A stretch of DNA of 64,000 nucleotides. Origin: Toxorhynchites rutilus septentrionalis (Eukaryota > Arthropoda > Insecta > Diptera > Culicidae). Under the pieces are notes generated by a model. That model saw nothing but the letters and a program-made list of their open reading frames with translations, was not told the DNA's origin and searched no databases. This document shows, piece after piece, positions 43,200 to 55,124 of this stretch. Position numbers and translations under genes: made by a program. The stretch is from positions 142,542,556 to 142,606,555 of the forward strand of contig NC_073746.1 of NCBI RefSeq assembly GCF_029784135.1, written 5' to 3'. The number at the start of each line of letters is the position of its first letter. The stretch's first letter is position 1.

Positions 43200-44870
43200 T
43201 AACCATAGATAACAATTATTACAACCATCCGCTTTGCGGCTTTGGACCCTCTGCTCTGCTTCTCAATAGTTTCACAGATTCTTTTCCGGACATGCTACCA
43301 TTGAGACCCGTCATTCGCAGGCGGAGGAAAGACGCCATGTACTAGGATCGTTGAACATATATTTTGTTGAAGTCTTCAAACTATACCGACTAAACTATAC
43401 AAACTATACGAATATTCAAATACGGTTACCGATTTTTTTAAAATTCCGATCTGGACAGTTTTGACGAGTGCGTATCCAACTTCAATATTCTCTATGAATA
43501 AAAAACCTCAATTAAACTTGGTTTGGGTCCTGTTTCTCATTGTTTTTTTGCATATGATGATTTTTACTGCGGAGAACTTTTTCCATTGAAAAGATATAAC
43601 AAACGATTATGTTTTCGAGTAACTCGAGTGGTGGATTTAAATAATATTTTAACCCATAAGCCCATTTGACACAAATGTGAGAGAACAACTAAAAACTGTT
43701 TAACTCAAAATTTTGACTTGGTCCTGTTATTTGTTGGTATCAGGTTCGGTTATTACAACCAAAGCCACTTGTGTGAAACCACTTTTTCATAATAGTGTGA
43801 GCGTAAAATATAACGCTTCAAAGTTGGTGCACTTAGGGGGTTTCTCAAAAAACGAGAAATCAATCATGTGTTTACCGGTTTTGAAGTAACAAACCCCAGA
43901 TTTAACAGCCAATACTTAAAACAGTTTTTGTTGCAGCTGCTGAAAAAAGAGAGAGGGGTGTGAATATTTTATATTCATTGAATGAAATAAATTTAAATGG
44001 CAAGCAAACTTTTAAATGGTTTTATTGAAAAACTTATAACTTGAATTGTTAATTGAATCGGATCATTGACCATGTTCATCCCGGGTTTCTGTATTATATA
44101 ATCTTCATCCGGAATATAGGCTTTCAACTTCCTGATGTCCTCGATTTTCTCAATGTTGATCGGAACATTTCCATCTGGATATGCAGGATTGATAGGGAGA
44201 CTCCAATGGTCTGGTTTCGATTGCTGTTGGCGTCACGTATGTGATTCTATTCCATCGCTATATCCTTGAAGTTTTTCGAGTGAAAAAACTTAATGAACTG
44301 CGAATGAACTGCGTTTTCCGGCCATTGTTTTCCAACGAAATATTTGTTTTCCGCGTAGTTTATCGAAACATGGACTTATGGGGTTTCTCAAACAAACGAA
44401 TATTTGCAACACAATTTAAAGGGGTTCGTAGAACGAACTTATTCTGAAATTTTGATAGTCGATGTAGGTACCCTCAAGGACTCAAAATCTGCCTAAAAGT
44501 CAATTTTGATAAAAGTGGAGTTCATAGGGTTTCTCAAACAAACGAATGAAAAAAACAAAATTTCACACACAATAAAATTTGAATTCCAATTTTAAAAAAT
44601 CTACTGTCGATGGGATGAAAATGGGTTATGGGGGTAAATTGGGTAAAAAATAGAGAAAGTTACTATTGGTAATATATTGACAAATATTGCGAATATTTTT
44701 GAAAGCTGTTAGCCGTTTAATAGGAGACACATTTCCACAACTTCCAATGCATAATACTTAACTGTAGTGCAAATAGTTATTATTTAATAGTTCATCAAAT
44801 TTTGATGTCATCAAATAACACCTTAGAAAAAATCTCATGCCCAGCATTACACAGAACTACTAAAATTGTA
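43200..44870. other. Unassigned stretch with recurring GGGTTTCTCAAACAAACGA
   Basis: The motif occurs at 43838-43855 (imperfect), 44381-44399 and 44527-44545, always in the same orientation and followed by diverged sequence. The spacing is irregular (543 and 146 bp). No gene is supported. The origin may be an old tandem repeat or a multi-copy element. Confidence 0.5.
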
Positions 44871-44873
44871 AAT

Positions 44874-44890
44874 GATAGATAGATAGATAG
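44874..44890. repeat. (GATA)n microsatellite
   Basis: Four consecutive GATA units followed by a partial unit. Confidence 0.85.
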
Positions 44891-44986
44891 AATGGATAGA
44901 ATGATTCTTTAAAGTCTTGCCAGACGAGAACATTATAAAAAAAATTCAAATCGAATTTCAATATTTTCGAAATAATCTCTTATTTA

Positions 44987-46286
44987 CAGGGTGAGTAGTA
45001 ATAACTGTCAATGTTTTATAGACGTGTTTAATTTAAGATGGGTTAATCACAGATGTGTCTGCATATTTTTCGTTTAGAGTGTATTGAAATGTCAACATCG
45101 CTTGCAAGTTTGGTTTGAATTTTCATTCGTTTAAGAGTCGTGGTAACCATGGACGTAAAAAGGGAGCTTGTGATAAGTCTGTTCTTGAAAAGTTTTCGAC
45201 CGTGTGATATCTTAAAGAAGCTGAAACCACTCGGAACCAACGAAAGATTCATCTTTCGTACCATCAAGCGATACAAGGAGACTGGTTCTTGGAAAATACT
45301 TCCCAAGCCTGGTCGTAAACGCACTGTGAGGAGTCCGGAAACCATCAATCGAGTAAGAGAGCGAGTTCGACGGAATCCTGCTCAGTCTGGACGTAAGATG
45401 GCCTAGGAGCTGGGGATATCGCAATCAACCATGAAGACTATTTTGGAAGATGATCTTCGATTGATTACATACAAAAAACAACGGGTGCACGATTTGACTG
45501 AAAAGCAGAAGGCTGGAAGAGTCGAAAGATGTCGGCAGCTGCTCAAGCGGCACAGTGGTTGTGAAATTCTGTTTTCAGACGAAAAATTATTCCTGTTACA
45601 GGATCACCACAATCAACAAAATGATCGGATATATACAGCACATCTTTCTGATATTCCTTGGGACAAGCTGGCTGTTCAAAGGTTCCAAAATGTTTCCAGG
45701 GTGATGGTATGGGGATGTTCCTCCAAAAATTTGAAGGTTCCCTTGCTGTTCATCGACCCTGGTGTTAAAATCAACAATAAATACTACATCGACAATGTTT
45801 TGAAGAACCATTTGCTTTCCATTGTCAGAAAACACTACAAGAATACGAATACTTCCAACAAGATTCTGCACCGTCTCATCAGGCGAAAGCTACACAGGCT
45901 TGGTGTGAGGACAATTTTCCGAATTTTATTTCTTCGAAAGAGTGGCCTGCCTCTTCGCCTGATTTGAATCCTCTCGACTTCTCTGCATGGGGTTACATGC
46001 TTGGCAAACTAGGGAGTACCAAAGGATTGACAGTGGACACTTTCAAGCAACGTTTGGAGAAGGTTTGGAATGAAATGCCTCAGGATATCGTGCGTGCCAG
46101 CTGTAACGCTTACCAACAACGATTGCGACTGGTAATTAAAGCAATGGGAGAAAGATTCGTATTGGACTAATTGAAGAGAAATGTTATGGATGTACTTAAA
46201 ATGAAATACACTCTAAATTAAAATTTATTCAAGCGTTTAATTTTTGTGATCATTTGCTTTACTGACAGTTATTACTACTCACCCTG
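44987..46286 (+). mobile_element. DD37D (ITmD37D/maT-type) element, full length 1300 bp
   Basis: Both ends read CAGGGTGAGTAGTAATAACT and stay identical for at least 24 bp; TA flanks both sides (44985-44986, 46287-46288). The element has complete termini but a damaged transposase, so it is a full-length dead copy. DD37D elements are known from insects and nematodes. Confidence 0.92.
45149..46170 (+). pseudogene. DD37D transposase pseudogene
   Basis: The frame starts MDVKRELVISLFLKSF with a helix-turn-helix (LKPLGTNERFIFRTIKRY) and a KPGRKRTV linker. The first catalytic motif is LFSDEKLF. The second, QQDSAPSH, lies in another frame near 45860, and the third is SPDLNPLDFSAWG. Between the second and third aspartates lie 37 residues, hence DD37D. 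Defects are TAG at 45403-45405 after GRKMA and a frameshift near 45830-45850, just before the second catalytic motif; the frame changes again near 45960. The C-terminus ends GERFVLD at 46170. Confidence 0.88.
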
Positions 46287-46319
46287 TACACTGAGTGAGA
46301 ATGGGTCAAGGGCAAAATT

Positions 46320-47297
46320 GAATTCCATGCCAAAGCAATAAGTGATGTGTCAAATTTTCATCTTAAAATGTGAGCCCCAATTTTTTTTTCATCAAGGCGG
46401 CCATTTTTATTTTATAGTGGTCCGGAAAATAAACTTTTCCCCCGTTTTTCCAAAAGTGACCTGTTTTCAAAAATTCATAACTTTTGAACTACATCAAATT
46501 AAAGCCAATGAGCTAGTTTTGAAAAACATTACACTTGAAAAAAAAACAGATTTTGTTTTCGTAATTATTGATTGTAATTATTTTTCATAGCTCACATTGT
46601 TTCGGAACTAAGGTCGCCATATTTTTTATACTTTTTCTTGAAAGCTGAGTTTTTTTTTACATAACATATTCGAATATCAGAGGGGTGTTCTTTTCGTTTT
46701 CGAGCGATTTTTCAAAGTTTACATGTTTTCAGTTATCGTTCAAAATTCCTATGCGACTGGACTACATCTATGCGACTAGAATCCATTTTTTATGCACATG
46801 TGGTATTTCATGTGGATTCAAATTAGTATGTCGATCATCTAAATTGGCCCGGTAATATAAAAGGTAATAATTTTAGAAAAAGGCATTTTTGGAAAAATGG
46901 GAAAAATTATTTTTCGGACCATCGGTCAATTCTGAAAAATCATAACTCAATAACAAAAAAACGCATCTTTAAATTTTGGATATCCAAAATAAAATCTTAG
47001 CATTCAAAACAATGTCCAAAATTTATGCAAGTAAAATATTTTTCGAAAAGAGACTAACTCATTGGCTTTAATTTGATATGTCGATCATCTGAATCGGTGC
47101 AGTAGATCAAAAGTTATGTGTTTTTGAAAAAAGTAATTTAACCACCCTAAAATGAAAATAGTCACCTATTTAATTTAATATGTAGATCGTCCGAATCGGT
47201 ACAGTAGTTCAAAAGTTTGCGATAAAGAACTACCACTTTTCAAGAAAATCTGAGGATCACTATATCGGTTTGACATGGAATGGCTGTATATAAACAT
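46320..47297. repeat. Foldback-like relative of the 29849-31308 element
   Basis: The left end ATTCCATGCCAAAG and the right end CTATATCGGTTTGACATGG match the ends of the 29849 element. Inside, blocks such as AATTCATAACTTTTGAACTA and ATCATCTGAATCGGT recur. It is shorter and internally rearranged. Confidence 0.65.
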
Positions 47298-47299
47298 TT

Positions 47300-48965
47300 C
47301 CATCGCACTTCTAGGTGAATTGACACTATTTTCGTAACTCAAATAATGATTCAAGACACTAACATGTTGTTAAATTATCTTGAAACTATCTAGAAGTTGA
47401 TTTCTAAACATAATTCTTTATAGAATGCAATATTCACTACTTTGGCTCATTGTCACCTCCTCTAAGGGGTGAGGTTGGGTCAACTTTCATTTAATAGTAG
47501 TTCAGTAAAAAATTAATATTATTCAACAATTCCTTGAACATTTACGAGTGTTCATCATTAGAGAACATTTTAACGTAATCAGAATTGTGTTTTACTCAAA
47601 TTTACGATAGTTATTCAACAAAAAGTTCGAAAACTACCTTTTTGACCCATTTTCACCCCCTTCGACGGTACTTCTAAATTAATCACTCTCTATTCAACTA
47701 TCGGAAACTTCAATAGTAATGTATGCATGTAAGATATAAACAACATTTGACTTTTTTTTCCATGTTACTCGTGCAATTCTTCTCTATTTTTTATTCTATC
47801 TCTAAAACACGTGCTCTGAATGTCTGCTAACTCAACGAAAACTTGTTTTTCAAAGACACCAATTAATCATTTTGTGTTTCTCTTCTTCTCTCCCATCTTC
47901 CAGGTGAGTGCGATGAAAACCAGTGCGATGAACACTTCTGTTCCACTTCATTAATCAGCAGGTAATAATCGTGCATGCGCTCTCTCAGAGTTGCTCAGAC
48001 ACAGATGAAATGATATGGTGGTAGATGAAACCATATACAGCACCGTGACAACCAACTCTCGATAAACATCGTCCCAGGCAAACAGACAAACCAATTCCGA
48101 TTTCTGTCACGAGTTAAATAGTAATTATCCAATTAACAATGATTTATGTTCGGCTGTCGAAAGCGGTCGGACGGAATCGATTTCGCATCTGTCATGAATT
48201 TTGAATCCCACAGCGCGGAACGTCACCTGTGAAGAAGTGCAAGTGCGCTGATAGGTTGACGTAAAATTTTGGGCCCGCTCATGTTTTATGATGGCATGTT
48301 TACATTTTGCGATTTTGGTTGCGAAATTTCGAAAAAAAAAAAAATCTGAAAAGGACTTCGGGTGCATTCCCCGTCGAACTTACTGCTGTACGGATAAAAT
48401 GTGCAATATTTTCGGTTGCATTACGGATTCTGCGATCGGAGATAAGCACTACGCATTAAGTCCTGCTTCCATTTGAGGCACGTTAAAACGTGACCCACCG
48501 ACATACAGCGTTCGAAAAGCGATGTTGAATGGAAACATGCTCCTAAATCTAATGTAAATCACCTGTCAGTCAACCTTTTTTTTTTCAACGTTGGTTGGCA
48601 GTCAGTCGGTCGTCATCTTTGCACGTCTCGTCCGTTTCTTTCGAGCGTCAATCGCAACCACCACCTACGAGCCAAGTTTCGCACAGCGATCCTTCATTAT
48701 TCGAACACTTGCGTGCGTCGTTTGGGGTGGATTTGAAGAGTGGTGCAGGAGGGGATGTTTGATGTCTGTGTATCATCAAATTTGTTTTGGATCATTTGTT
48801 TGCACAAAAACAGCTCTGGGTAATGATTTTATTTCGTGTTAGTCTCATGTAGAAATCTCTGAATATCACTTGTATTATTATCAATCGTATTAATCGAAGA
48901 AAGTTAATGTAGTGCATCGCACTACCTTAAATGAACGAAGAATTATTTTTAACTTTATTATAATC
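47300..48965. other. Unassigned stretch
   Basis: GC-richer, pyrimidine-rich sequence at 48590-48680 with TCAGTC/TCAGTCGGTCG could be a 5' UTR or transcription start, but there is no TATA box or splice-supported exon. The frame at 48591-48842 has no recognisable domain. Nothing else is supported. Confidence 0.45.
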
Positions 48966-48969
48966 ATAA

Positions 48970-49215
48970 TCATATTTCGGACAACATCATATTCCGGACA
49001 CTTTGTTCTAATATCTTGAAAGGCTTAATGCACTGATGATATAACTATCAAATTAATATCACAATTGCTTCTTCAGAGTAATCCCTTGGTTTCACTATCA
49101 TTTCACATGAGAACTACATTTGAATTATAACATAATCGGCAGAAATCTTACAACACTACTCATTATCGTTTGTGTTTGATGTTTCCTTAGCGAGAGCACG
49201 TAGAATTTACCGTTG
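48970..49215 (-). mobile_element. Partial MITE-1 copy
   Basis: On the minus strand it matches about 2345-2575 of MITE-1, including CCAAGGGATTACTCT and TTAGAACAAAGTGTCC. The opposite half is lost. Confidence 0.75.
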
Positions 49216-49435
49216 CATCTAAAATTCCGAACACTTAAATTGAGACGGCCATTAAACAATGTCTCATCACTCAAAATAGTACTTTTTCGCGAAATTAATT
49301 TGATTTTTGGATACAATAGAGCCTTATTTTTCGTTTGACTTCAAAAAAAATGATTTACAAATATACTTTCATGGTGAAAAACTAAAAATTACATTAATCA
49401 CATTTGTCTCAAATTCCGAACAGAAAAAATGCATT

Positions 49436-49566
49436 TGTTTAAAAAATTCATAACTTTTGAACTAATGGACCGATTAAGATGATCGATATATCAAATTAAA
49501 GCGAATCAACTATTCTTTTCTGGAAAAAATATTTCATTTGCAAAAAAATTGTATTTTGTATTCGTA
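49436..49566 (+). repeat. Fragment of the foldback-like family
   Basis: Contains AATTCATAACTTTTGAACTA, GATGATCGATATATCAAATT and TTGTATTTTGTATTCGTA, shared with the arms of the 29849 element. No ends. Confidence 0.6.
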
Positions 49567-50025
49567 CCCAGGTAACCAATAAGCATTAAGAGCTGCATTT
49601 GAATAGCAATACATGCGCTTCAAATGCAGGTACAGTAATGCTAATAAGCATTTAATGCGCCCCCAGTTCTATTTCAAAACAGCTTTTGGCAAAATATACG
49701 GCCGCTTTACTGCTAGGTGACCTTAACGAGACGCTGCCAATGTCAATAAGTTGGCGAGAATTGGTAGCAAAGATTGGTAACGTTAGCATTGAAACGGTTG
49801 TATCATTGCTGATTTAATGCTTTTTTTAATTGAATAAAAAAAAAAGATTTTGGTTTTGTTTATTTTTTTAACTCATCTCACCAGGTATCAGGAGAGAGGT
49901 TATTATTATGTGCATATCTTATCCCCATTAGCTGATATATTTCCGATTTGTTGCTATATGATATGTATAATTTGAATATCATTTTTATCCATTCCCAATG
50001 TTGAACGCCATTATTTCTTAACAAT
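49567..50025. other. Unassigned stretch with short direct repeats
   Basis: AATAAGCATTAAGAGC and AATAAGCATTTAATGCGC occur about 80 bp apart, and AATGC-type motifs recur to 49830. This may be an unrecognised non-autonomous element; I cannot define its ends. Confidence 0.4.
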
Positions 50026-50029
50026 TTTA

Positions 50030-50125
50030 TATATTACCTGAACGGGATTCGAACCTTGAACTACTCTGATTAGTCGGCAAAACCACTCTCCTATGCGTTG
50101 CCCCTATCCAATGACCTGTGGATGA
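50030..50125 (-). mobile_element. tRNA-derived SINE or tRNA-like pseudogene
   Basis: On the minus strand an A box TAGGAGAGTGG (50083-50093) and a perfect B box GGTTCGAATCCCG (50043-50055) are spaced as in a tRNA. The rest does not fold into an obvious functional tRNA and no anticodon is assigned. Most probably the head of a SINE in reverse orientation. Confidence 0.6.
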
Positions 50126-50545
50126 CATGAAGGAAGGAGTGATATTTACCCTTCATAAACTCCATCTCCTTGCGGCATTATATTTCTCTCATTTCCTCTC
50201 TGAGCGAGCGACACTTCGTTACCACATACACCGCTTTGGCTAGAGCGATTTGTGATGAGATGTTTCGTTTTCTTCTATTCTCCCACACACCGTACACAAA
50301 AACGATTTTGATGTATATGTAGCGATGTAGCGCGTTAGTGAAGGACACAATAATGTTATTTCCATATCCCTGTCTCAATCACAGTACACGGAATGTCAAA
50401 CATATTTCTGCTAACAGTGAATCGATATGGTGGATCATTTAATTTCTGCGTATTTATTTTGCAGTGCAAATAACTTTCAGCCGGTAAGTTTCTATTATAT
50501 TTTTCTTGCATGTAAATTTAAATAAATAATATGTCTGCAGGCGTA

Positions 50546-51234
50546 ATGGCGAAACGAAATGCCACGAAGAAGCACTCTGCAGCAGCGTTGTTCGAGGCTC
50601 TAGAAAATGAAAACGAGAAAATGTTCTCTGATACAACTACACAGACTAACCAGGAAATGCTCATTTCGGAATCAAAACTGAATAAATATTTGGAATTATT
50701 GGCACATGCAAATGCTATATGGGAAGCTCTGGGAACCACCGCATCTTCACAGTGCAACCACGTAGCACAACCAGTGGTTATTAGTAAGATTAACCTGGAG
50801 CAAGTGAAGAATGTTAAAGATATGATAGATTTGGAGGAAAATGCAAGGGCGACAAATTTGTGGAATCGGTTTTTGCTTCATTCGGTCAGTTTTGCGGCCG
50901 TATACGATATACAGGAAAAGGTGTCAGTGTTTGTCTCCAAATCGTGGATAATTCTTTTGAACGTAATTTTCTCCTTCAATGCTATTGGACTGGAACAGGA
51001 CGCAAATCTGATGACCATGAGCAAATTCCGCGGAAGATCCCGTTTTGCAAATTTGAGAAAGTGATCGATTTGTTCTTTCCATGTTCCATGTTTGTTCTCC
51101 ATTTGGATTCTGATTTTTCATTTGCTGAATGTAAGGAGTATTTGCACCGAGGTTTGAGAAATCGGTGGTACAAGGAAGCCAACAGCAGCTTAGCGCAAAC
51201 CTCAGGATTCAGGATCACGAAATACAAAATCTAA
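50546..51234 (+). pseudogene. DUF4806-like protein gene with one frameshift (host-type candidate)
   Basis: The first frame (start MAKRNATKKHSAAALFEAL; an upstream in-frame ATG is at 50531) runs into a coiled-coil-like segment (about residues 15-60) and then PVVISKINLEQVKNVKDM. Near 50870, at a run of five Ts, the similarity passes to the +1 frame, which gives ASFGQFCG, then LLQCYWTGTGRK, KIPFCKFEKVIDLFF and a charged C-terminal helix (RNRWYKEA). This order and the tWTG...K..F pattern resemble DUF4806, a domain of unknown function common in insects. AATAAA lies at 51325-51330. A candidate intron with donor GTAAGT (about 50484) and acceptor TGTCTGCAG (50539) precedes the start. One frameshift could be true decay, an error, or a small missed intron. 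Confidence 0.5.
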
Positions 51235-51324
51235 TATTGAGGAAAAAGAAACTAAAAAGAATCGAAATTCAATTATTATTGAATGATTCTCAGCTTTGAT
51301 TCAGTTTATTGTTTGAATTAATGT

Positions 51325-51330
51325 AATAAA
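51325..51330 (+). terminator. Polyadenylation signal AATAAA
   Basis: Canonical AATAAA about 90 bp after the stop of the DUF4806-like frame, at a usual distance for a 3' UTR. Confidence 0.45.
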
Positions 51331-51334
51331 AGAT

Positions 51335-53105
51335 TGACATGAATCGATGGATCTCGAAATTTTATATTCATATGAATTAAAATAAAATGTAATGTGTTTA
51401 TGTATGCTTATTTATTTATTCATTATTATCTCAGTTATTTGTTGTTGGGAGCGTGTGATGAAGGGGTATAAAAACAGTTTTTTTCATTAACAGGGATGGC
51501 TATCAGTTTACAAAAGATTTCCAATAGTGCATATATTTTCGAACTTGGTTTACAGATATTTTAAAGTATGTTGTTTTAGGTATGGAGTTTAAACTAATTT
51601 CTAATGAAAATGATACGTCGATCTATAGGTGTAATTTGACAAAGGTGATATATCTACCTTATTATTGCTTATGTGCTATTAGTGATGTAACTACTAATGC
51701 ATATACACTAGTATCGCGTTGGTTTTCGAACATAGAAAGATATATATATATATAATGGATGGTGGAGACCATTTCAGTTTCCATTCTCCCCACACTTGAT
51801 TTTGAACACTCCAAATTTTTAAGTCATACAATAGCATTTCCGTGGCATTTAAGAAGCACTATTCTCGGAATACTTGAGAGCATTCACAATGCTTATTCAC
51901 GGCCATTGTGCAGTCAGAATGCGGTTTAATGACAAGGAGTATTAAAACAGTATTGTATATGCTGATTTGCAACAGCTATGCTTAAAAAATGTTCATTTAC
52001 AGCAGCAAGCAGTTCTTCATTTTACCAAGTTTTTGTGAAATAAATTCACGATACATAAAAATTATCCCTCCCTCACCCTTCCTATTTCTTAATCGATTCT
52101 GTTTTCTGATATTTTTAGTTCGATCAATCCAACTTGGATCGATCTTTCATTTCTTACAAACTCTCAGTGTTATTTTTCTCCTGCTTATACTACGGTTAGC
52201 GCGCAGTGCGTGTGTTGCCTACCCAAGCAACAACGTGCTACAATGAGCTTATATAAATATTATATGTTCTAGGTCTTCCAAAACATTCTGAAGTTCAGAC
52301 CAATTAACCGACTATTACAACCACGACTGGTGCAATGTTCATAACTTACCCAAAATAGTTCATAGTGCCCACGTGATATGCTGGCTTTCAGTTTATATAA
52401 ACATCAGATGTTATAGGTTCTCCAAATCATTCTAGAGTTCATAAAATCAATCAGGGTGTTCCATTTGTATTTGTGTTCCATTAACTTTAATTGATATGAA
52501 TAGGAAAACCAAGTAACCATTCTTCCATTTACATCCGTTTACATTGGGACCATTCGACGAAATGGAAATCCGAAAATATCCGAACAACATGCGGGAAAGA
52601 TTATTAAAGACTAACATTATCGCATATTTTTGAATCGAAATACAATGGCAACGATGGAAAGTTAACTGTGGGAAACCTGAGAAGGTAACCTAGAGAACTC
52701 CTCTAAAATCAATCGTCTCGGCTATATCTTCTGTTTTTGTTAAAAAATTCGAGGATTGGTTCAAACATCACTTTCGTACAGAAGTGAAAAACTATTTGCG
52801 AGACAATAACTTAAACAACATGCGAATATGTGTATGTTTTCATACACATATTCCATGTAACATGAAGTTGTTTCATTTTTGTTTAAAGAATATTGTTGAT
52901 TTTTATATATGTATGTTGTTTTTATTGTATCTTTTTTGTTTATGTTATTTATATAGTTTTGATTTAAATGAATTTAATTTTTGATTAAAATGAAAAAAAA
53001 ATAGAAAGATAAAATTAATTTTGAATGATAAACGATGTTAAGTATTTAACAAATTTGGAACCGATCTGATTGAATTTGTATGAATTTGTATTAGAATAAT
53101 TGATT
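51335..53105. other. Long unassigned stretch
   Basis: Contains a (TA)n run at 51740-51754 and a weak direct duplication (52247-52320 against 52385-52450, sharing TTATATAAA and the AGTTCA end). No gene or transposon end is supported. Confidence 0.5.
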
Positions 53106-53109
53106 CCTT

Positions 53110-53654
53110 ATACGGCTTTTCGCTTTGCGGCCGAATTTCGTGGAACGTATCTAGGCCGTAAAGCGAGGTATGGGTGTACCCGCACTTGAATATGTTTCGC
53201 AATGTTGATTTCCTCCAGGCTCCATGGCTTCGATGTCTGTGTTAGGGAAACATTCCAATTTCCAGATACGCAAACGAGTACAAAAGTACCCACTGCTTAC
53301 ATCTATTTTGCAATGCCGATTTCCTCTGGCTCCATGGTTTTGAAGTCTGTGTTAGGGAAACATCCATCCATTCCAGCGATCGTAACTCAATCGATGCGCA
53401 ATTAAAACTGAGTGGATTTCCGAGCGGCACTCGCTTACATACCGATTGTTGTGATTTGTGAGGCTATTGAAACATATTTTTGGATCAAAAAGTAACAAGT
53501 ATATAACGCGTAGACATTTTATATTTCGAATGAAGTGTTTATCATACTATTTCGTTCAGTTGTTTAGGAGCTATTAACGCTCAAAATCTCGTTTTCGGCG
53601 TAACGCATTCCTTTTTGAAAGTTTGAACTCACACCCCAGTACAGAAATGATAGT
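53110..53654 (-). mobile_element. GACGTAGGA family repeat, copy 3
   Basis: On the minus strand it starts GACGTAGGACTATCATTTC after a T run and follows copy 1 for about 270 bp, through AGCTCCTAAACAACTGAAC, the degenerate TATA (TATGTAAG) and the initiator TCAGTT. Then it diverges into two ~115-bp direct repeats with TTTCCCTAACACAGAC and CCATGGAGCC (about 53240-53380). The last block is shared with copy 2. Confidence 0.75.
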
Positions 53655-53691
53655 CCTACGTCAAAAAGTAATTTTAGGAAAAAAAATGGAA

Positions 53692-53770
53692 TCGGAGAAC
53701 CACTATATCGGGTTGGCATGGAATGGCTGTATAATCGAATCAGTATATGATCGAGTCCGACCTGTTACTT
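53692..53770 (+). repeat. Junction of a foldback-family end and a pogo-like end
   Basis: 53692-53731 is the right end of the foldback family (ACCACTATATCGGGTTGGCA). About 15 bp later ATCGAGTCCGACCTG, the right end of the pogo-like family, ends at about 53765. Both are short remnants. Confidence 0.6.
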
Positions 53771-54029
53771 CAGGACCCCGGTTTTGTTATTGTGGTTTTA
53801 GTTGAAAACCTGACTAAGAAAATCAATTCTACTCTCGTTGGTTTGCGCCTGCGACCTGCGTTTGGCAAGAAAAGAGCTTGAAAATATTCGTTAACAAATT
53901 GTATTTTATATTTTGTATTTTGTATTTTATAACAAATTGTATTTTATATTGTTGCCCCAGAATTGGATTGTCCTTGTACGCAAATTTGTGAACTATCGCT
54001 GTATTTGCCTGAAAATAGCAAACTAAATA

Positions 54030-55110
54030 GTTTAAACAACTACAAAAATTGAAAAATCAACGATGCTTGTTTTCTACGGAATTTGCTAATGCAAACATCT
54101 TATCACGGGTTTTGATATACACTTTTTTTTGTAAATGCTTAGTACTATAAATTATAGGCAGTATCAATACCTGTAAATTATTTTAAAATGGAGCCTATGA
54201 ACCAAAGAATGTCAAGGTTTCCATTATGCAATTATTTATAACATTAAAGTTCAGTACATTCTCATTTAAAAATTATGTGTTCGGAATTTGAATCATACGT
54301 CGAAACTCGATTCAAATTCCGAACACTAATTCAATACTAATTTTAATAAATATTTCAGCATAAAATATATATTTTTTTTAACCATTCATTGTAGATTCTT
54401 ACTATTCTAGCACTTAAAATGAAAACAGCTAACAAATAAGTTGAAAAAACTACAAAAACTGAATAATTAACGTTGCTTGTCGTTTACGGAATTTGCTAAC
54501 GCAAATATTTTATCATTGGTTTTGACTGTCACTTTGTTGTAAATGCTTAATATTAAAAATTATAGGCTGTATCGACATCTGTAAATGATGCTGAAATGAA
54601 GCCTATAACCCTAGAAATGTCGAGGCTGCCATTATTCGATTATTTATAACATTAAAGTCCAGTAAATTTAAATTTAAAATTAAGTGTTCGGAATTTGATT
54701 CATGCATAGAAATTTGATTCAAATTCCGAACACTACTTCAATACTAATTTTAATGAATATTTCTGCATAAAATATCATTTTTACCATCTATTTATTGTAG
54801 ATTCTTACTTTTTCTAGCAGTTAACATGAAAAAATTAAACAAAAAAGTTGAAACCACTACAAAAACTGAAAAATTTAAGATGCTTATTTTTTACGCAATT
54901 TGCTAACGCAAGCATTTTATCTTTGGTTTTGACTGTCACTTTTTTGTAAATGTTTGATATTATAAATTATAGGCTGTATCAATGCTTGTAAATGATGTTA
55001 AAATGTGGCTTATACCTCAAAGAATGTCAGGGCATCCATTATTCAATTATTTATAACATTGAAGTGTAGTAAATTTACAATTAAAAAATAAGTGTTCGGA
55101 ATCTGAGACT
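54030..55110. repeat. Tandem array of MITE-like units, period ~407 bp, about 2.7 units
   Basis: Units share ACTACAAAAACTGAA, TTTACGGAATTTGCTAA, TAAATTATAGGC and TTATTTATAACATTAAAGT. Each junction is an inverted repeat: GTGTTCGGAATTTGAATC at 54277-54294 facing GATTCAAATTCCGAACAC at 54309-54326, and again at 54684-54701 and 54716-54733. Each unit is therefore bounded by inverted ends and separated from the next by 14 bp. No coding potential. Confidence 0.85.
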
Positions 55111-55124
55111 GTTCAGAATATGAG

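Noticed and set aside
50030..50125. Functional tRNA gene on the minus strand
   Set aside because: Boxes A and B are good, but I cannot fold the sequence into a complete cloverleaf with a credible anticodon and acceptor stem, so a SINE head is more likely.
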